A stretch of 64,000 bases of DNA, taken from positions 26,390 through 90,389 of the forward strand of contig JAZULL010000113.1 in assembly GCA_045603085.1 (NCBI GenBank), given 5' to 3'. The translations under genes were made by a program, and so were the position numbers. Shown here piece after piece: positions 34,141 to 42,155 of the stretch (within the stretch, counting starts at the first letter, position 1; the number at the start of each line of letters is the position of its first letter). Under the pieces are notes generated by a model that made no database searches, was not told the DNA's origin, and saw only the letters and a program-made list of their open reading frames with translations. Origin of the DNA: SVQP01 sp045603085 (lineage in GTDB: Bacteria; Bacillota; Clostridia; Oscillospirales; CAG-272).

Positions 34141-34788
34141 ATGGATTTGATCAAAATCAGCAATTCAAAGCTAAAGATCATGCTCACTGCTTCGGATATG
34201 GATAAATATGATCTTTCAGAAGACCGCGTGTTTTTGGCTGAGGCACGTGTTCGTGACGCCCTACATCGCATGCTGGAGGATGCACGGGTACAAATCGGGT
34301 TTATCGGTGAGGACGCACGGTTATACGTGCAAATGTACCCATGCGTCAAGGGCGGATGTGAGCTATTCATCTGTAAGCTTGATGACAAGGATGCATATTC
34401 CTCGCAGGAATCCGGGAATCTGCCCACCCCCGAGCGACCCGCACTGCCCAAGCCTTATCCCGGGACGCGTGCACTTCGAAAATTAGAGAAATACGGACGC
34501 GACGTTGTCGCTTATTCCTTTACAAGTCTTCAGGACTTGATCGGCCTTTGCCGACGGCTTTGCGGCATTGGCTTTTGCAACGCCAGCAATGCCTATACCG
34601 ATTCAAAGCACAAATATTATCTCTTTATATGCGATTTCCCGGCGCCCTCACTCTATTCGCTTGATCAATATTGTTTTCTTGGCGAATACGGCACGCGGGA
34701 AAATGCCAAACTGTTACAAAGCTACGTTTCGGAATACGGCAGTTTGATCTGCAGCGAGCACGCCGTACAGACGCTGGCGCAATTATAA
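34141..34788 (+). CDS. MecA-like adaptor protein
   Basis: A 215-residue homologue of MecA, the adaptor that brings substrates such as ComK to ClpC. The N-terminal recognition domain is visible in ISNSKLKIMLTASDMDKYDL, ALHRMLEDARVQIGF and LYVQMYPCVKGGCELFICK. A Pro-rich linker (about 92-112) leads to the C-terminal Clp-binding domain with VVAYSFTSLQDLIGLCRRL, KYYLFICD and FLGEYGTRENAKLLQSYVSE. Length fits the family. A GAAAGGA site precedes the ATG. The Clp ATPase in this window is the zinc-finger type and may not be its partner; a separate ClpC may exist elsewhere in the genome. Confidence 0.82.
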   Translation: MDLIKISNSKLKIMLTASDMDKYDLSEDRVFLAEARVRDALHRMLEDARVQIGFIGEDARLYVQMYPCVKGGCELFICKLDDKDAYSSQESGNLPTPERPALPKPYPGTRALRKLEKYGRDVVAYSFTSLQDLIGLCRRLCGIGFCNASNAYTDSKHKYYLFICDFPAPSLYSLDQYCFLGEYGTRENAKLLQSYVSEYGSLICSEHAVQTLAQL

Positions 34789-34802
34789 TTTTACCAAGGC
34801 TC

Positions 34803-34831
34803 TTGCAATTGTGACTTGAATTTGATATAAT
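34803..34831 (+). promoter_or_regulatory. promoter for uracil-DNA glycosylase
   Basis: Plus strand TTGCAA (34803-34808) and TATAAT (34826-34831), 17-base spacer, 25 bases before the ATG. Confidence 0.78.
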
Positions 34832-34856
34832 GGTAGCATGAAAGCGAGGTGCTACC

Positions 34857-35411
34857 ATGACCTGGGATCAACTTTACGATACGTGCTGTGCTTGCCAAGG
34901 CTGTGAGCTCTGCAAGACCAGAACCAATTGCGTGTTCGGCACGGGCAACCGTCAGGCCGATATTCTGTTTGTCGGCGAAGCCCCCGGCGAGCAGGAGGAT
35001 CTTTCCGGCACTCCCTTTGTCGGCAGAGCCGGTCAGCTGCTGGATAAATATCTGTATGCCGTGGACATTGCGCGCGAGGACGTGTATATTGCCAACATTC
35101 TCAAGTGCCGTCCGCCCAAAAACCGAGATCCGCTTCCCGCAGAGGAGGATGCCTGCATCGGATATCTGCGCGAGCAGGTACGTCTGATCAAGCCCAAGAT
35201 CATTGTGTGTCTTGGCAGAATTGCGGCCATGCGCCTGATCAAGCCCGACTTCAAGATCTCCAAGGAGCACGGTGTTTGGTTTGAAAAAGGCAGCTTTGTT
35301 ATGACTGCGGTCTATCATCCTGCCGCACTTTTACGCGATCCGCGCCGCAAGGAGGAAATGCTTGCAGACATGCAGGAAATCAAGAAAAAACTGGATAGCT
35401 TAAAGGACTGA
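34857..35411 (+). CDS. family 4 uracil-DNA glycosylase
   Basis: This iron-sulfur enzyme removes uracil from DNA to start base excision repair. The 184-residue protein has N-terminal Cys residues CCACQGCELC for cluster binding, motif 1 FVGEAPGEQEDLSGTPFVG, NILKCRPPKNRDP with a further Cys, the central IIVCLGRIAAMRL, and the C-terminal motif VYHPAALLRDP. Length and layout match type 4 enzymes. A GCGAGG site precedes the ATG. It is followed 6 bases later by the AEC transporter. Confidence 0.93.
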   Translation: MTWDQLYDTCCACQGCELCKTRTNCVFGTGNRQADILFVGEAPGEQEDLSGTPFVGRAGQLLDKYLYAVDIAREDVYIANILKCRPPKNRDPLPAEEDACIGYLREQVRLIKPKIIVCLGRIAAMRLIKPDFKISKEHGVWFEKGSFVMTAVYHPAALLRDPRRKEEMLADMQEIKKKLDSLKD

Positions 35412-35417
35412 TATCTT

Positions 35418-36395
35418 ATGAATTTTGACTTTACTTCCCTTTTGGTGGTCATTATCGTCATGTTTCTGATGCTGCTTTGCGGATTTATCTGCCGCAAGAT
35501 CGGCTGGATCGACGACGTTGGCTCCAAGCGACTCTCCACGCTGATCATTAAGGTCGGTCAGCCCATGATGATCATTGACGCATTGGTCAACGTGGAATAC
35601 ACAACCGAAAACCTCAAGCGCGGCCTTCTGATCCTTGCCATCGGCTTTTTCTTGCATTTTCTGATGGCGCTGATCGCCTTTCCGCTCTGTCTGCCCTACA
35701 AGAATCTTGACGAGCGAAAGATCACCGAGTTTTCGCTGATCTTTACAAATTGCGGATTTATCGGTCTGCCCATCCTTGGCGCGATCTTTGGCGATATCGG
35801 CAAGTTCTACGGAGCGTTTTTCCTGATCAGCTTTAACATCTTTATGTATATCTGGGGTCTTATGATCCTCGGCCGTAAGCGCGATGACATCAAAATGACC
35901 CCCGGAAAGGCGCTGATCAACTTTGGCTCGGTTCCCTGCGTGCTGGGCGTTATTTTGTATCTGCTCAGAAATCCCGCGATCAAAAACCCCATCATCGGTA
36001 CTGTGATCGACGACGCATTTTTGATGCTGTTTGCAAAGCTGGCCGCGCTGTGTCTCCCGATCTCGGTGTTGATCACCGGCGCGCTGCTGGCAACAAGAAC
36101 CCCCAAGCAGCTATTCTGCTCGGGCAAGATTTATCTGTTCTCGCTTTGCAAGCTGATTCTCATTCCCGCACTCGCATTTTTGATATGCAAGCTGCTCGGA
36201 TTCTCGGATGATATCGTGATGTTCTCCACAGCCGTCACAGCTCTTCCTACGGCATCGATCATTTGTATGTTCTCAGAAACCTACGATATCTCACCGGGCT
36301 ACGCCTCGCAAACGGTTGGCGTGTCCAGCATGCTATGTCTGGTCACACTCCCCCTGATGCTGACGCTGGCAGATAAAGCTCTTCAAGTTTGGTAA
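35418..36395 (+). CDS. AEC family transporter (auxin efflux carrier-like)
   Basis: A 325-residue membrane protein with about ten hydrophobic helices arranged as two five-helix repeats. Family signatures are LLCGFICRKIGWID in the first helix pair, VGQPMMIIDALVNVEY, the mid-first-half LIFTNCGFIGLPILGAIFG, and VTALPTASIICMFSETYDIS near the C-terminus. AEC proteins export or take up malate, malonate or other small acids; the substrate here is unknown. It starts 6 bases after the glycosylase gene and ends in a bidirectional terminator. Confidence 0.88.
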   Translation: MNFDFTSLLVVIIVMFLMLLCGFICRKIGWIDDVGSKRLSTLIIKVGQPMMIIDALVNVEYTTENLKRGLLILAIGFFLHFLMALIAFPLCLPYKNLDERKITEFSLIFTNCGFIGLPILGAIFGDIGKFYGAFFLISFNIFMYIWGLMILGRKRDDIKMTPGKALINFGSVPCVLGVILYLLRNPAIKNPIIGTVIDDAFLMLFAKLAALCLPISVLITGALLATRTPKQLFCSGKIYLFSLCKLILIPALAFLICKLLGFSDDIVMFSTAVTALPTASIICMFSETYDISPGYASQTVGVSSMLCLVTLPLMLTLADKALQVW

Positions 36396-36400
36396 AGTAA

Positions 36401-36434
36401 AACGCCACCGCATACGCGGTGGCGTTAATTTTTT
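36401..36434. terminator. bidirectional terminator after AEC gene
   Basis: AACGCCACCGC pairs with GCGGTGGCGTT across a 4-base loop (36401-36426), followed by AATTTTTT on the plus strand and TTTTAC on the minus strand. It serves the convergent lipoprotein gene as well. Confidence 0.92.
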
Positions 36435-36436
36435 GA

Positions 36437-39082
36437 TTAGTTTGTCTGTTCAGCCAGTGCCTTGAGCAAGAATGCACGGATGTTGTAAAGCTGATCGTCG
36501 TTTCTGTTAAATGTGACGGTACTTGTAACAACGTGGCTGACAAGCTCATCGGTATAAGCCTCGCCCTTCGCCTGCTCCAGCATGGTCAGCAGCTGGTATT
36601 CCTCAATACCGTCGCGGATGTTGAGCAGACGGATCGAAGGAATAGGATCAAGCTGGTTATATGCAGATCCCGGGTAGATCAGAATGCCGTCGCCGGGGCC
36701 GGTCTTGGAGAACGGGCAACGCATGCTGTAGGTGGTGTTACCTGCCACGTCATAATAAGAGACGTGCCAGTAAAGGAATCCGGTACTGCCCAGCATGTAG
36801 TTAGTCCAGAACATGGTGCGACCCTCGGTGCCGTCGTTGAACAGCAGGATGTTCTGATAAGGAGAGGTGTACGGAGGCTGGCAGGCAACGTAGTTCCAAA
36901 GCTCTGCCCCCTCTGCCTGATAGCCCTGCAGACGATCCTGGAACGATCCGACGTTCTTATCCATGTTCGCGCTCTGCATATACTGCTCGCCTGTAAACGA
37001 GGATGCCAGATCTCTGGGGGTTGCGCCTGTAAATACAGGTGTCCATACGTTGACATACTTGGACAGATACTCAATCGAATCCTTTTCGTCGGTGACCTTG
37101 TACTGATCGTACCAGCTCGGGAATGCCGTTGTCTTATCTACCGAATTGAAATTAAAGGTCGTGAAATCGATGGTACGCTCAAACGGAACCATCATGCGGT
37201 AATTCTCCCAGCCCCACACGTCACGAAGCATATCCGCTTCTCTTGCAATGGCCAGAACGCTGAGTAGACCGGTGTTATCGTAAACAGTTTCGCTCGTGCC
37301 ATCCGGCCAGCCGATGGGTCGCCATCCGCGCGGTACACCCGGCTCATCCTGTCCGTAATAGAACATCTTGGGCGCGATGATGGGGTTATCCTTAAGCGAA
37401 TCGTAGTGCTCCTTGTTCAGCACTCTGACCGTGGTCACGCGCGGGTTTTCCAGATATTCCGTGCCCAGCATGTTGTAGAAGGTCAGGCTACCCGTCAGGG
37501 TGATGCGGTTTTCAAGGAAGAAATCCGCGGTTGCGCGGGCAATCTCAACGTCGGTATAGCGAGTCAGATCGCCGTAGTTGTTATAGTGGTGCGTGTAGTT
37601 GGAGACAAAGTCCCACAGCGTGAATGCTGTATCAAGTGCAGTTTCTTCGGACAGCGTGACGTCATAGACGTATGTGTAGAGGTTGGCCATCTTGATGCAC
37701 TTACCGGTATCGACGTCATACACCTCAATGGTCGCCTTGTATGCGCCGGGGGTGGTGTTGGCATCGGTCTTGGCCTGTACCACAAATCCTCGGATCGACT
37801 CGCGGAAGGGATACTGCTCGAAATTCCAGTTGGAACCCGAGAACGGACCAAGGATAATATAGTTGCCAAAATCGACTCTGTGATCAGCATCCGTGCCGAA
37901 GGCACCGTGCTCCTCACTGTTGCCGCTTGCAATATAGGAATCGTAAGGAATGACGGCATCGGGATATACAAATCCTGCGGGATAGCCAAAGTGTGTCAGA
38001 TAGCCGTCCTCAACGTAATACTCCACGCCAAGCTCGGTCGGCAGCGTCTGTCCCTGCTCGTTTGTGAAATCGGAGATCTTGATGGTCACCTTCTTATTAG
38101 TGGGAGAATACAGGAAGAACTGACAACCTTCGATCTCATTCTTACCCATCTGAATGGTATAGCTCTGATCACCGACGTCCTTGCCCGAGGTATCGTAGCG
38201 CGAGATCTTCTGTGTCAGGTGGTCAAACCACAGCTTGACGGTTGCATCGTCATCGGGAGCGACCGCAGTCTCGTGCTCGGTGATCGGGTCATAGTAACCG
38301 ATCTCCATAGAAGAGCCGTATCCAAGGCCATAAATTTCCTTAAGCGACGCGCGAAGGTCATCGGCGGCCGAGGATCTGACAGTAATCTTGAGCTCGCAGA
38401 AGCAGTATACGTCACCCGTATCAAGATCCTTGATCAAGAGGTGAACCTCCTGTCCGCTCTCAAAGCCCGCGATGGGCAACTTGTAGCTAAAGCCGGTTGC
38501 ATTGGACTGGCCTTCCTTATTGGCGGCCTTTTTGACAGCAGCCTCGCGCTCAACCGCAACAACGTTTTCGGTGCAGTATTCGACCTCATTGTCAACGCCA
38601 ATGCGCCATGCAAGCTCAAAGTTCTCAATGCTTGCGCCGATCCAGCCGTAGATCTCAAGGGTGCCGTTGTCCTCGTCTACCCACAGATCGTTGTTTGAAA
38701 AGGTCTTTGCGTATTCCTTCTGGGTGACGTCATTCTTGATAGAGTCCAGTCTGACCTTGCCGATCTTATTTTCGGAGTCTTCCCAGAAAATATAACCGCA
38801 GTCGCCGTCATCCTCAACAGAGGGAGGAGGCGGGCCGATGGGATCGGTCTCTGTTTCGGTATCGGATTCAGTTTCAGATTCCGTTTCGGTGTCAGAACCG
38901 GGTTCGGTCGTACCGGGTTCGGTCTCGGATTCTGTTTCTGTTCCCTGCTCGGTTTCTGTCTCGGTTTCGCTCAGCGTGGTGGAATCCAACTCACCTGACG
39001 GCCCCGAGGGCGTGGTGCAGCTTGCAAGCAGTATCAGCATACACAGAAACAGCGCAGACAATTGAATAAAACTCGTTTTCAT
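36437..39082 (-). CDS. DUF4091-domain surface lipoprotein, GH-like
   Basis: An 881-residue lipoprotein. The signal peptide ends LASC with Cys22. Residues about 30-85 are an almost pure Thr/Glu/Ser linker, encoded by a near-repeat. A carbohydrate-binding-like region (about 90-240) and a beta-rich section (about 250-490) follow. The C-terminal (alpha/beta) part has KMFYYGQDEPGVPRGWRP and ends with the DUF4091 signature GFLYWHVSYY, GILIYPG and IPSIRLLNIRDGIEEYQLL. DUF4091 proteins are related to GH123-type N-acetylgalactosaminidases, so a role in host or plant glycan breakdown is likely but the substrate is not known. Monocistronic. Confidence 0.78.
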   Translation of the reverse strand: MKTSFIQLSALFLCMLILLASCTTPSGPSGELDSTTLSETETETEQGTETESETEPGTTEPGSDTETESETESDTETETDPIGPPPPSVEDDGDCGYIFWEDSENKIGKVRLDSIKNDVTQKEYAKTFSNNDLWVDEDNGTLEIYGWIGASIENFELAWRIGVDNEVEYCTENVVAVEREAAVKKAANKEGQSNATGFSYKLPIAGFESGQEVHLLIKDLDTGDVYCFCELKITVRSSAADDLRASLKEIYGLGYGSSMEIGYYDPITEHETAVAPDDDATVKLWFDHLTQKISRYDTSGKDVGDQSYTIQMGKNEIEGCQFFLYSPTNKKVTIKISDFTNEQGQTLPTELGVEYYVEDGYLTHFGYPAGFVYPDAVIPYDSYIASGNSEEHGAFGTDADHRVDFGNYIILGPFSGSNWNFEQYPFRESIRGFVVQAKTDANTTPGAYKATIEVYDVDTGKCIKMANLYTYVYDVTLSEETALDTAFTLWDFVSNYTHHYNNYGDLTRYTDVEIARATADFFLENRITLTGSLTFYNMLGTEYLENPRVTTVRVLNKEHYDSLKDNPIIAPKMFYYGQDEPGVPRGWRPIGWPDGTSETVYDNTGLLSVLAIAREADMLRDVWGWENYRMMVPFERTIDFTTFNFNSVDKTTAFPSWYDQYKVTDEKDSIEYLSKYVNVWTPVFTGATPRDLASSFTGEQYMQSANMDKNVGSFQDRLQGYQAEGAELWNYVACQPPYTSPYQNILLFNDGTEGRTMFWTNYMLGSTGFLYWHVSYYDVAGNTTYSMRCPFSKTGPGDGILIYPGSAYNQLDPIPSIRLLNIRDGIEEYQLLTMLEQAKGEAYTDELVSHVVTSTVTFNRNDDQLYNIRAFLLKALAEQTN

Positions 39083-39117
39083 GATGATCTCTCCTTCTTG
39101 GGGATTGATGATATCTC

Positions 39118-39146
39118 ATTATACCATAAATTTCCCATCTATGCAA
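39118..39146 (-). promoter_or_regulatory. promoter for DUF4091 lipoprotein
   Basis: Minus strand TTGCAT (39141-39146) and TATAAT (39118-39123), 17-base spacer, about 36 bases before the ATG. Confidence 0.8.
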
Positions 39147-39149
39147 GAG

Positions 39150-39185
39150 GAAAAATGAAAAGGGGCAGAGCACGTAGGCTCTGCC
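39150..39185 (-). terminator. terminator after LRR protein 1
   Basis: GGCAGAGC/GCTCTGCC stem (39164-39185, 6-base loop), followed on the minus strand by CCTTTTCATTTTT. It ends the sigma 1-LRR 1 transcript. Confidence 0.78.
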
Positions 39186-39228
39186 TTAAGTTTACGGGAC
39201 TTCGATTTCTCCATCCGTAAATAATGAA

Positions 39229-40458
39229 TCATTCAGGCTGTTTTTCGGTAAACGTGTCATCTGAACAAATAATTCGGATTTCGCTGTTTGAATCAAATGC
39301 ATACGCGTCAATGCTTAAGGTCTTCCACTTCTCTTGTGTTCCCGCATAGTGGATGACTCCGAGGCCGCTGTTTTCAAACGCCTGTGTTGAAATTTGGATA
39401 TATTCGTGTTTGAACTCGACGCTTTCCAATGATTCGCACCCCGAAAAAGCGCGGCCGCCAATGATCACACTTCCCATAAAGGTAACTCTTTTCAGTTGTT
39501 TGTTTCCATAGCACATACTTCCGGGAACATGCTGTACCATTGGGGGAATGACAAGCTCTTGCAAATTCGTTGTGCGGAAGGCTTCTTCGCCCAATGTGGT
39601 CAGACTTTCCGGTAAAACAACGTGGGTAAGCGGTGTATATGCAAAAGCACGTGCGCCAATCGTGATCAGTCCCTCGGGTAAAATCACTTCTGTTAGATTT
39701 TCCATATAAAAGGCATTCTTTTCAATCTTTTTTACCGGAATACCCTCTATTGATTGCGGTATGACAAGCTTGAATTCCGCATCGCTTTCTTTTGCTTCCT
39801 CCGTTCTGCCCAAGACCACAAATCTCGTTCCGTCATCGGATAATTGATATCTCACCTGCTGACTGTCAACACGTATGACACCCGGAGCCAAAGGCGGCAA
39901 TTCTTCGGATTCTCCTTCGGTGACAGTTTCGTCTTCTGTTTCGAAATCGCCCTCTATCTCGCCAATCACCTGATCAAATTCCTCTTTATGTTCAAGATAG
40001 TATTGATATAATTTTTCAAGGAAAGCGCCGATATTTGTCATTACTTCTCCGATCAGGCCGCTATTTTCACCTTGCATCCGTTCAATCAAAGAATGCTCGG
40101 TACCTGCACCCAGAGCTTCAAAAACAGCTTCGGTCATATCCCAATTCTGCCAATTGATCTGCAACGTCTGTTCATCAGGGTCGCCGTCCTCGCTGTCCAG
40201 CGGGAACAGCACGCGGTCAACCGTCTCGATCACATATGCATTGATCTCTTGGTAATTTATTATATACGCAACAGGCAGCGACACGGTCAGCAGCGCGATC
40301 ACCAGCATCAAGGCTGCGGCGCTGATCAGGATAGTTCTCAGATTCCTGCGTTTGCGGGTATTCTTCTTTTTGGCAAGTTCCAGATCCATTTTGTGGAAGG
40401 ATGCGATATAAGACTCGTCGACGTAGCCAACCGCATCGATCAGTAATTCCTTGGTCAT
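39229..40458 (-). CDS. membrane LRR protein 1, putative anti-sigma/sensor partner
   Basis: A 409-residue type II membrane protein. The cytoplasmic N-terminus (1-41) begins MTKELLIDAVGYVDESYI and ends in a basic patch; one transmembrane helix spans about 42-67. Outside is a conserved juxtamembrane domain (about 68-165: NYQEINAYVIETVDRVLFPL, EALGAGTEHSLIERM, IGAFLEKLYQYYLEHKEEF), an acidic linker, then about six BspA-type LRR_5 repeats (VILPEGLITIGARAFAYTPL, VVLPESLTTLGEEAFRTTNL) and a C-terminal cap with YAGTQEKWKTLSIDAYAF and IICSDD. It overlaps its sigma gene by 4 bases (ATGA). Homologous to LRR protein 2. The anti-sigma role is inferred from position and topology; no zinc anti-sigma motif is seen. 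Confidence 0.72.
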   Translation of the reverse strand: MTKELLIDAVGYVDESYIASFHKMDLELAKKKNTRKRRNLRTILISAAALMLVIALLTVSLPVAYIINYQEINAYVIETVDRVLFPLDSEDGDPDEQTLQINWQNWDMTEAVFEALGAGTEHSLIERMQGENSGLIGEVMTNIGAFLEKLYQYYLEHKEEFDQVIGEIEGDFETEDETVTEGESEELPPLAPGVIRVDSQQVRYQLSDDGTRFVVLGRTEEAKESDAEFKLVIPQSIEGIPVKKIEKNAFYMENLTEVILPEGLITIGARAFAYTPLTHVVLPESLTTLGEEAFRTTNLQELVIPPMVQHVPGSMCYGNKQLKRVTFMGSVIIGGRAFSGCESLESVEFKHEYIQISTQAFENSGLGVIHYAGTQEKWKTLSIDAYAFDSNSEIRIICSDDTFTEKQPE

Positions 40459-41039
40459 AATCTGTAGCCTCCCTTCTCAAGATAGTCGCGCAAGCCGTTC
40501 TTGATCATGGAAATCTCACGATTCACCGTAGCGCGGCTGCATCCAAGCGCGCTTGCGATCTGCTCGATCGGCCTTGCATAGAAATAGCGGGCTATGAATA
40601 TATATCTGTTGTGATCATCCAGCGTGCTCAGATATCCGTTGATCAGCCGTCCCAGTTGCCTTGCATCGTCCTCTGTGTGATCCTGTAAGTCGCCCGTAAG
40701 ACACTCTGCAAGATCGTCAAACGGTACCGAAAGTGACGGCGGAACCGACTTTTTGGCATGCTGCTTGCGGTGCACGTCAATGGCCTTGCGGCGCATAATG
40801 GTGCAAAGATACGCCGGCAGAACGGCAGGCCTGTTTGGCGGCATGGTATTCCACGCGCCAAGGTATGTATCGCTCAGGCATTCCTCGCGGTCGCGCAGAT
40901 CCGCAAGAATGTGCTTGATCACGCCAAGCAGATATGCTCTGTATTTGAGATCGGTGAAATGGATCGCCTGCTCGTCACGCGCCCAGTACATATCAATGAT
41001 GGCCGCATCCTCCGGGATCTTTACCCTTTCTTCTGTCAT
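40455..41039 (-). CDS. ECF-type RNA polymerase sigma factor 1
   Basis: 194 residues from the ATG at 41039 (MTEERVKIPEDAAIIDMYWA), behind AAAGGAG. Region 2 is visible in SDTYLGAWNTMPPNRPAVL and AYLCTIMRRKAIDVHRKQHA; region 4 in NRYIFIARYFYARPIEQIAS and LGCSRATVNREISMIKNGL, a helix-turn-helix. There is no region 3, so it is a group 4 (ECF) sigma. It is closely related to sigma 2 at 44375 (same length, YWARDE, YLGAWN and PPNRP shared). Translational overlap with the LRR membrane gene suggests that protein controls it. No clear sigma-A promoter was found upstream. Confidence 0.85.
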   Translation of the reverse strand: MTEERVKIPEDAAIIDMYWARDEQAIHFTDLKYRAYLLGVIKHILADLRDREECLSDTYLGAWNTMPPNRPAVLPAYLCTIMRRKAIDVHRKQHAKKSVPPSLSVPFDDLAECLTGDLQDHTEDDARQLGRLINGYLSTLDDHNRYIFIARYFYARPIEQIASALGCSRATVNREISMIKNGLRDYLEKGGYRL

Positions 41040-41129
41040 GTAACTCACTCCTTTGATTGTCCTTCATCCATTATGTCGTAAGCTATTTGCAAAAGTATCA
41101 CCTTTTTGTAATTTTTTTAAAAATATTTT

Positions 41130-41161
41130 CGGCCGGCTGAACAGGATCGTTCAACCGGCCG
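41130..41161 (-). terminator. terminator after DUF975 gene
   Basis: CGGCCGG/CCGGCCG outer stem with inner TGAAC/GTTCA pairing (41130-41161), starting 6 bases after the DUF975 stop and followed by A/T-rich sequence including TTTTT on both strands. Confidence 0.82.
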
Positions 41162-41167
41162 TTTTTA

Positions 41168-41959
41168 TCAGATGTTTTGGTTTGTAGAATCTTCGGGCTC
41201 GGGCGCAAAAGGATTAAGTGGGATACTTACCTTATGTGTCTCGGGGAACGTGCAGGATATCTCTCTGTAAAATTCCGCAAGGGCCGCGTATCTGTAAGGA
41301 GTCAGCCAGATATAACCGATGCCGCAGGACAAAATGCAAAGCAAGTGCCAGCCAATAAAGCTGAAGTTGAGGCAGAACAGTTCCCAACGGTGACCGTACA
41401 TCAGTCTCTTGGAGCGCTCGATCGCCTCATTGGGACCAACGGTCGGATCTTCGGCCAGAATAAAAGGTGTCATAGCATAGTTGTAGGTTGCAATGATACC
41501 GGGGATGATAAACAAAAGAGTCCAAAGCGTTATATAGAGCGTTCTGAGGAGCGCACAAAGTCCCAGCGTCTTCCATCTGGGGAAATAGCCGAACAGATGG
41601 TTAAAGCCCGGATCTCCGTAGTCTACCAATTCGAGATTGTACTTATAGTAACCGGTTTCAATGATACCGCCAAAGAAGGTGTATGCAAGCGAGACTATGA
41701 ATGCGATTGTAAAAATGACCAGAACAATGCCAAGTGAAATCAAAAAAACAGGAATCAGGTTTTCCATGTCCATGCCGCCGACGGATTCGCCGCTACCCTC
41801 GCTCGAAGAACCGCCCGAACCAACGCTGCCGAAGCTGAAGTTTCCTCCGGATGTAGCACCGCCAAGGGCGACGGCAATCAGGCCAATCAGAATAGATTTT
41901 CCCCAATGGCCATCCAGAGCGGCTTTTGCGGCAGCTCTGTAATCAGATGCACGTTTCAT
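41168..41959 (-). CDS. DUF975 family membrane protein
   Basis: About 263 residues from the ATG at 41959 (MKRASDYRAAAKAALDGHWG), with an AAAGGAAC site. Typical DUF975 features: the amphipathic N-terminus before the first hydrophobic stretch, IIETGYYKYNLEL, LFIIPGIIATYNYAMTPFIL and AIERSKRLMYGHRWELFCL. An unusual Gly/Ser-rich segment (about residues 37-60) interrupts the first loop. The family has no firm function; some members sit near regulators of envelope stress. It is flanked by the two sigma/LRR modules but has its own promoter and terminator. Confidence 0.85.
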   Translation of the reverse strand: MKRASDYRAAAKAALDGHWGKSILIGLIAVALGGATSGGNFSFGSVGSGGSSSEGSGESVGGMDMENLIPVFLISLGIVLVIFTIAFIVSLAYTFFGGIIETGYYKYNLELVDYGDPGFNHLFGYFPRWKTLGLCALLRTLYITLWTLLFIIPGIIATYNYAMTPFILAEDPTVGPNEAIERSKRLMYGHRWELFCLNFSFIGWHLLCILSCGIGYIWLTPYRYAALAEFYREISCTFPETHKVSIPLNPFAPEPEDSTNQNI

Positions 41960-41989
41960 AAATAAGTTCCTTTCATGTATATTATCTTC

Positions 41990-42017
41990 ATTATAACACA
42001 AATTTTGAGTTTTGCAA
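41990..42017 (-). promoter_or_regulatory. promoter for DUF975 gene
   Basis: Minus strand TTGCAA (42012-42017) and TATAAT (41990-41995), 16-base spacer, TG extended -10. It begins 5 bases after the stop of the LRR remnant. Confidence 0.75.
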
Positions 42018-42022
42018 CAGTT

Positions 42023-42154
42023 TTACGGAATATTCATTGCTCCGTCCGAGCATTTGAACGTAATTGAATTGTCAACGCCATCAAAGGCTTGTTGATCAAT
42101 ACTGATCTTGTCCCACTCCTGCATTTCTGTGTAAATAGTGTAATTATTTTTGAT
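42023..42154 (-). pseudogene. orphan LRR C-terminal cap remnant
   Basis: Directly after the stop of LRR protein 2, in another frame, lie 43 codons plus a stop that encode a second copy of the C-terminal cap of these LRR proteins: IYTEMQEWDKISIDQQAFD, then FKCSDGAMNIP. It matches HYAGTQEKWKTLSIDAYAFD and IICSDD of LRR protein 1 more closely than the cap of LRR protein 2. There is no ribosome site and no upstream LRR repeats in this frame. The best explanation is the 3' end of an older LRR gene left behind after deletion or replacement of its body. Confidence 0.75.
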
Positions 42155-42155
42155 T

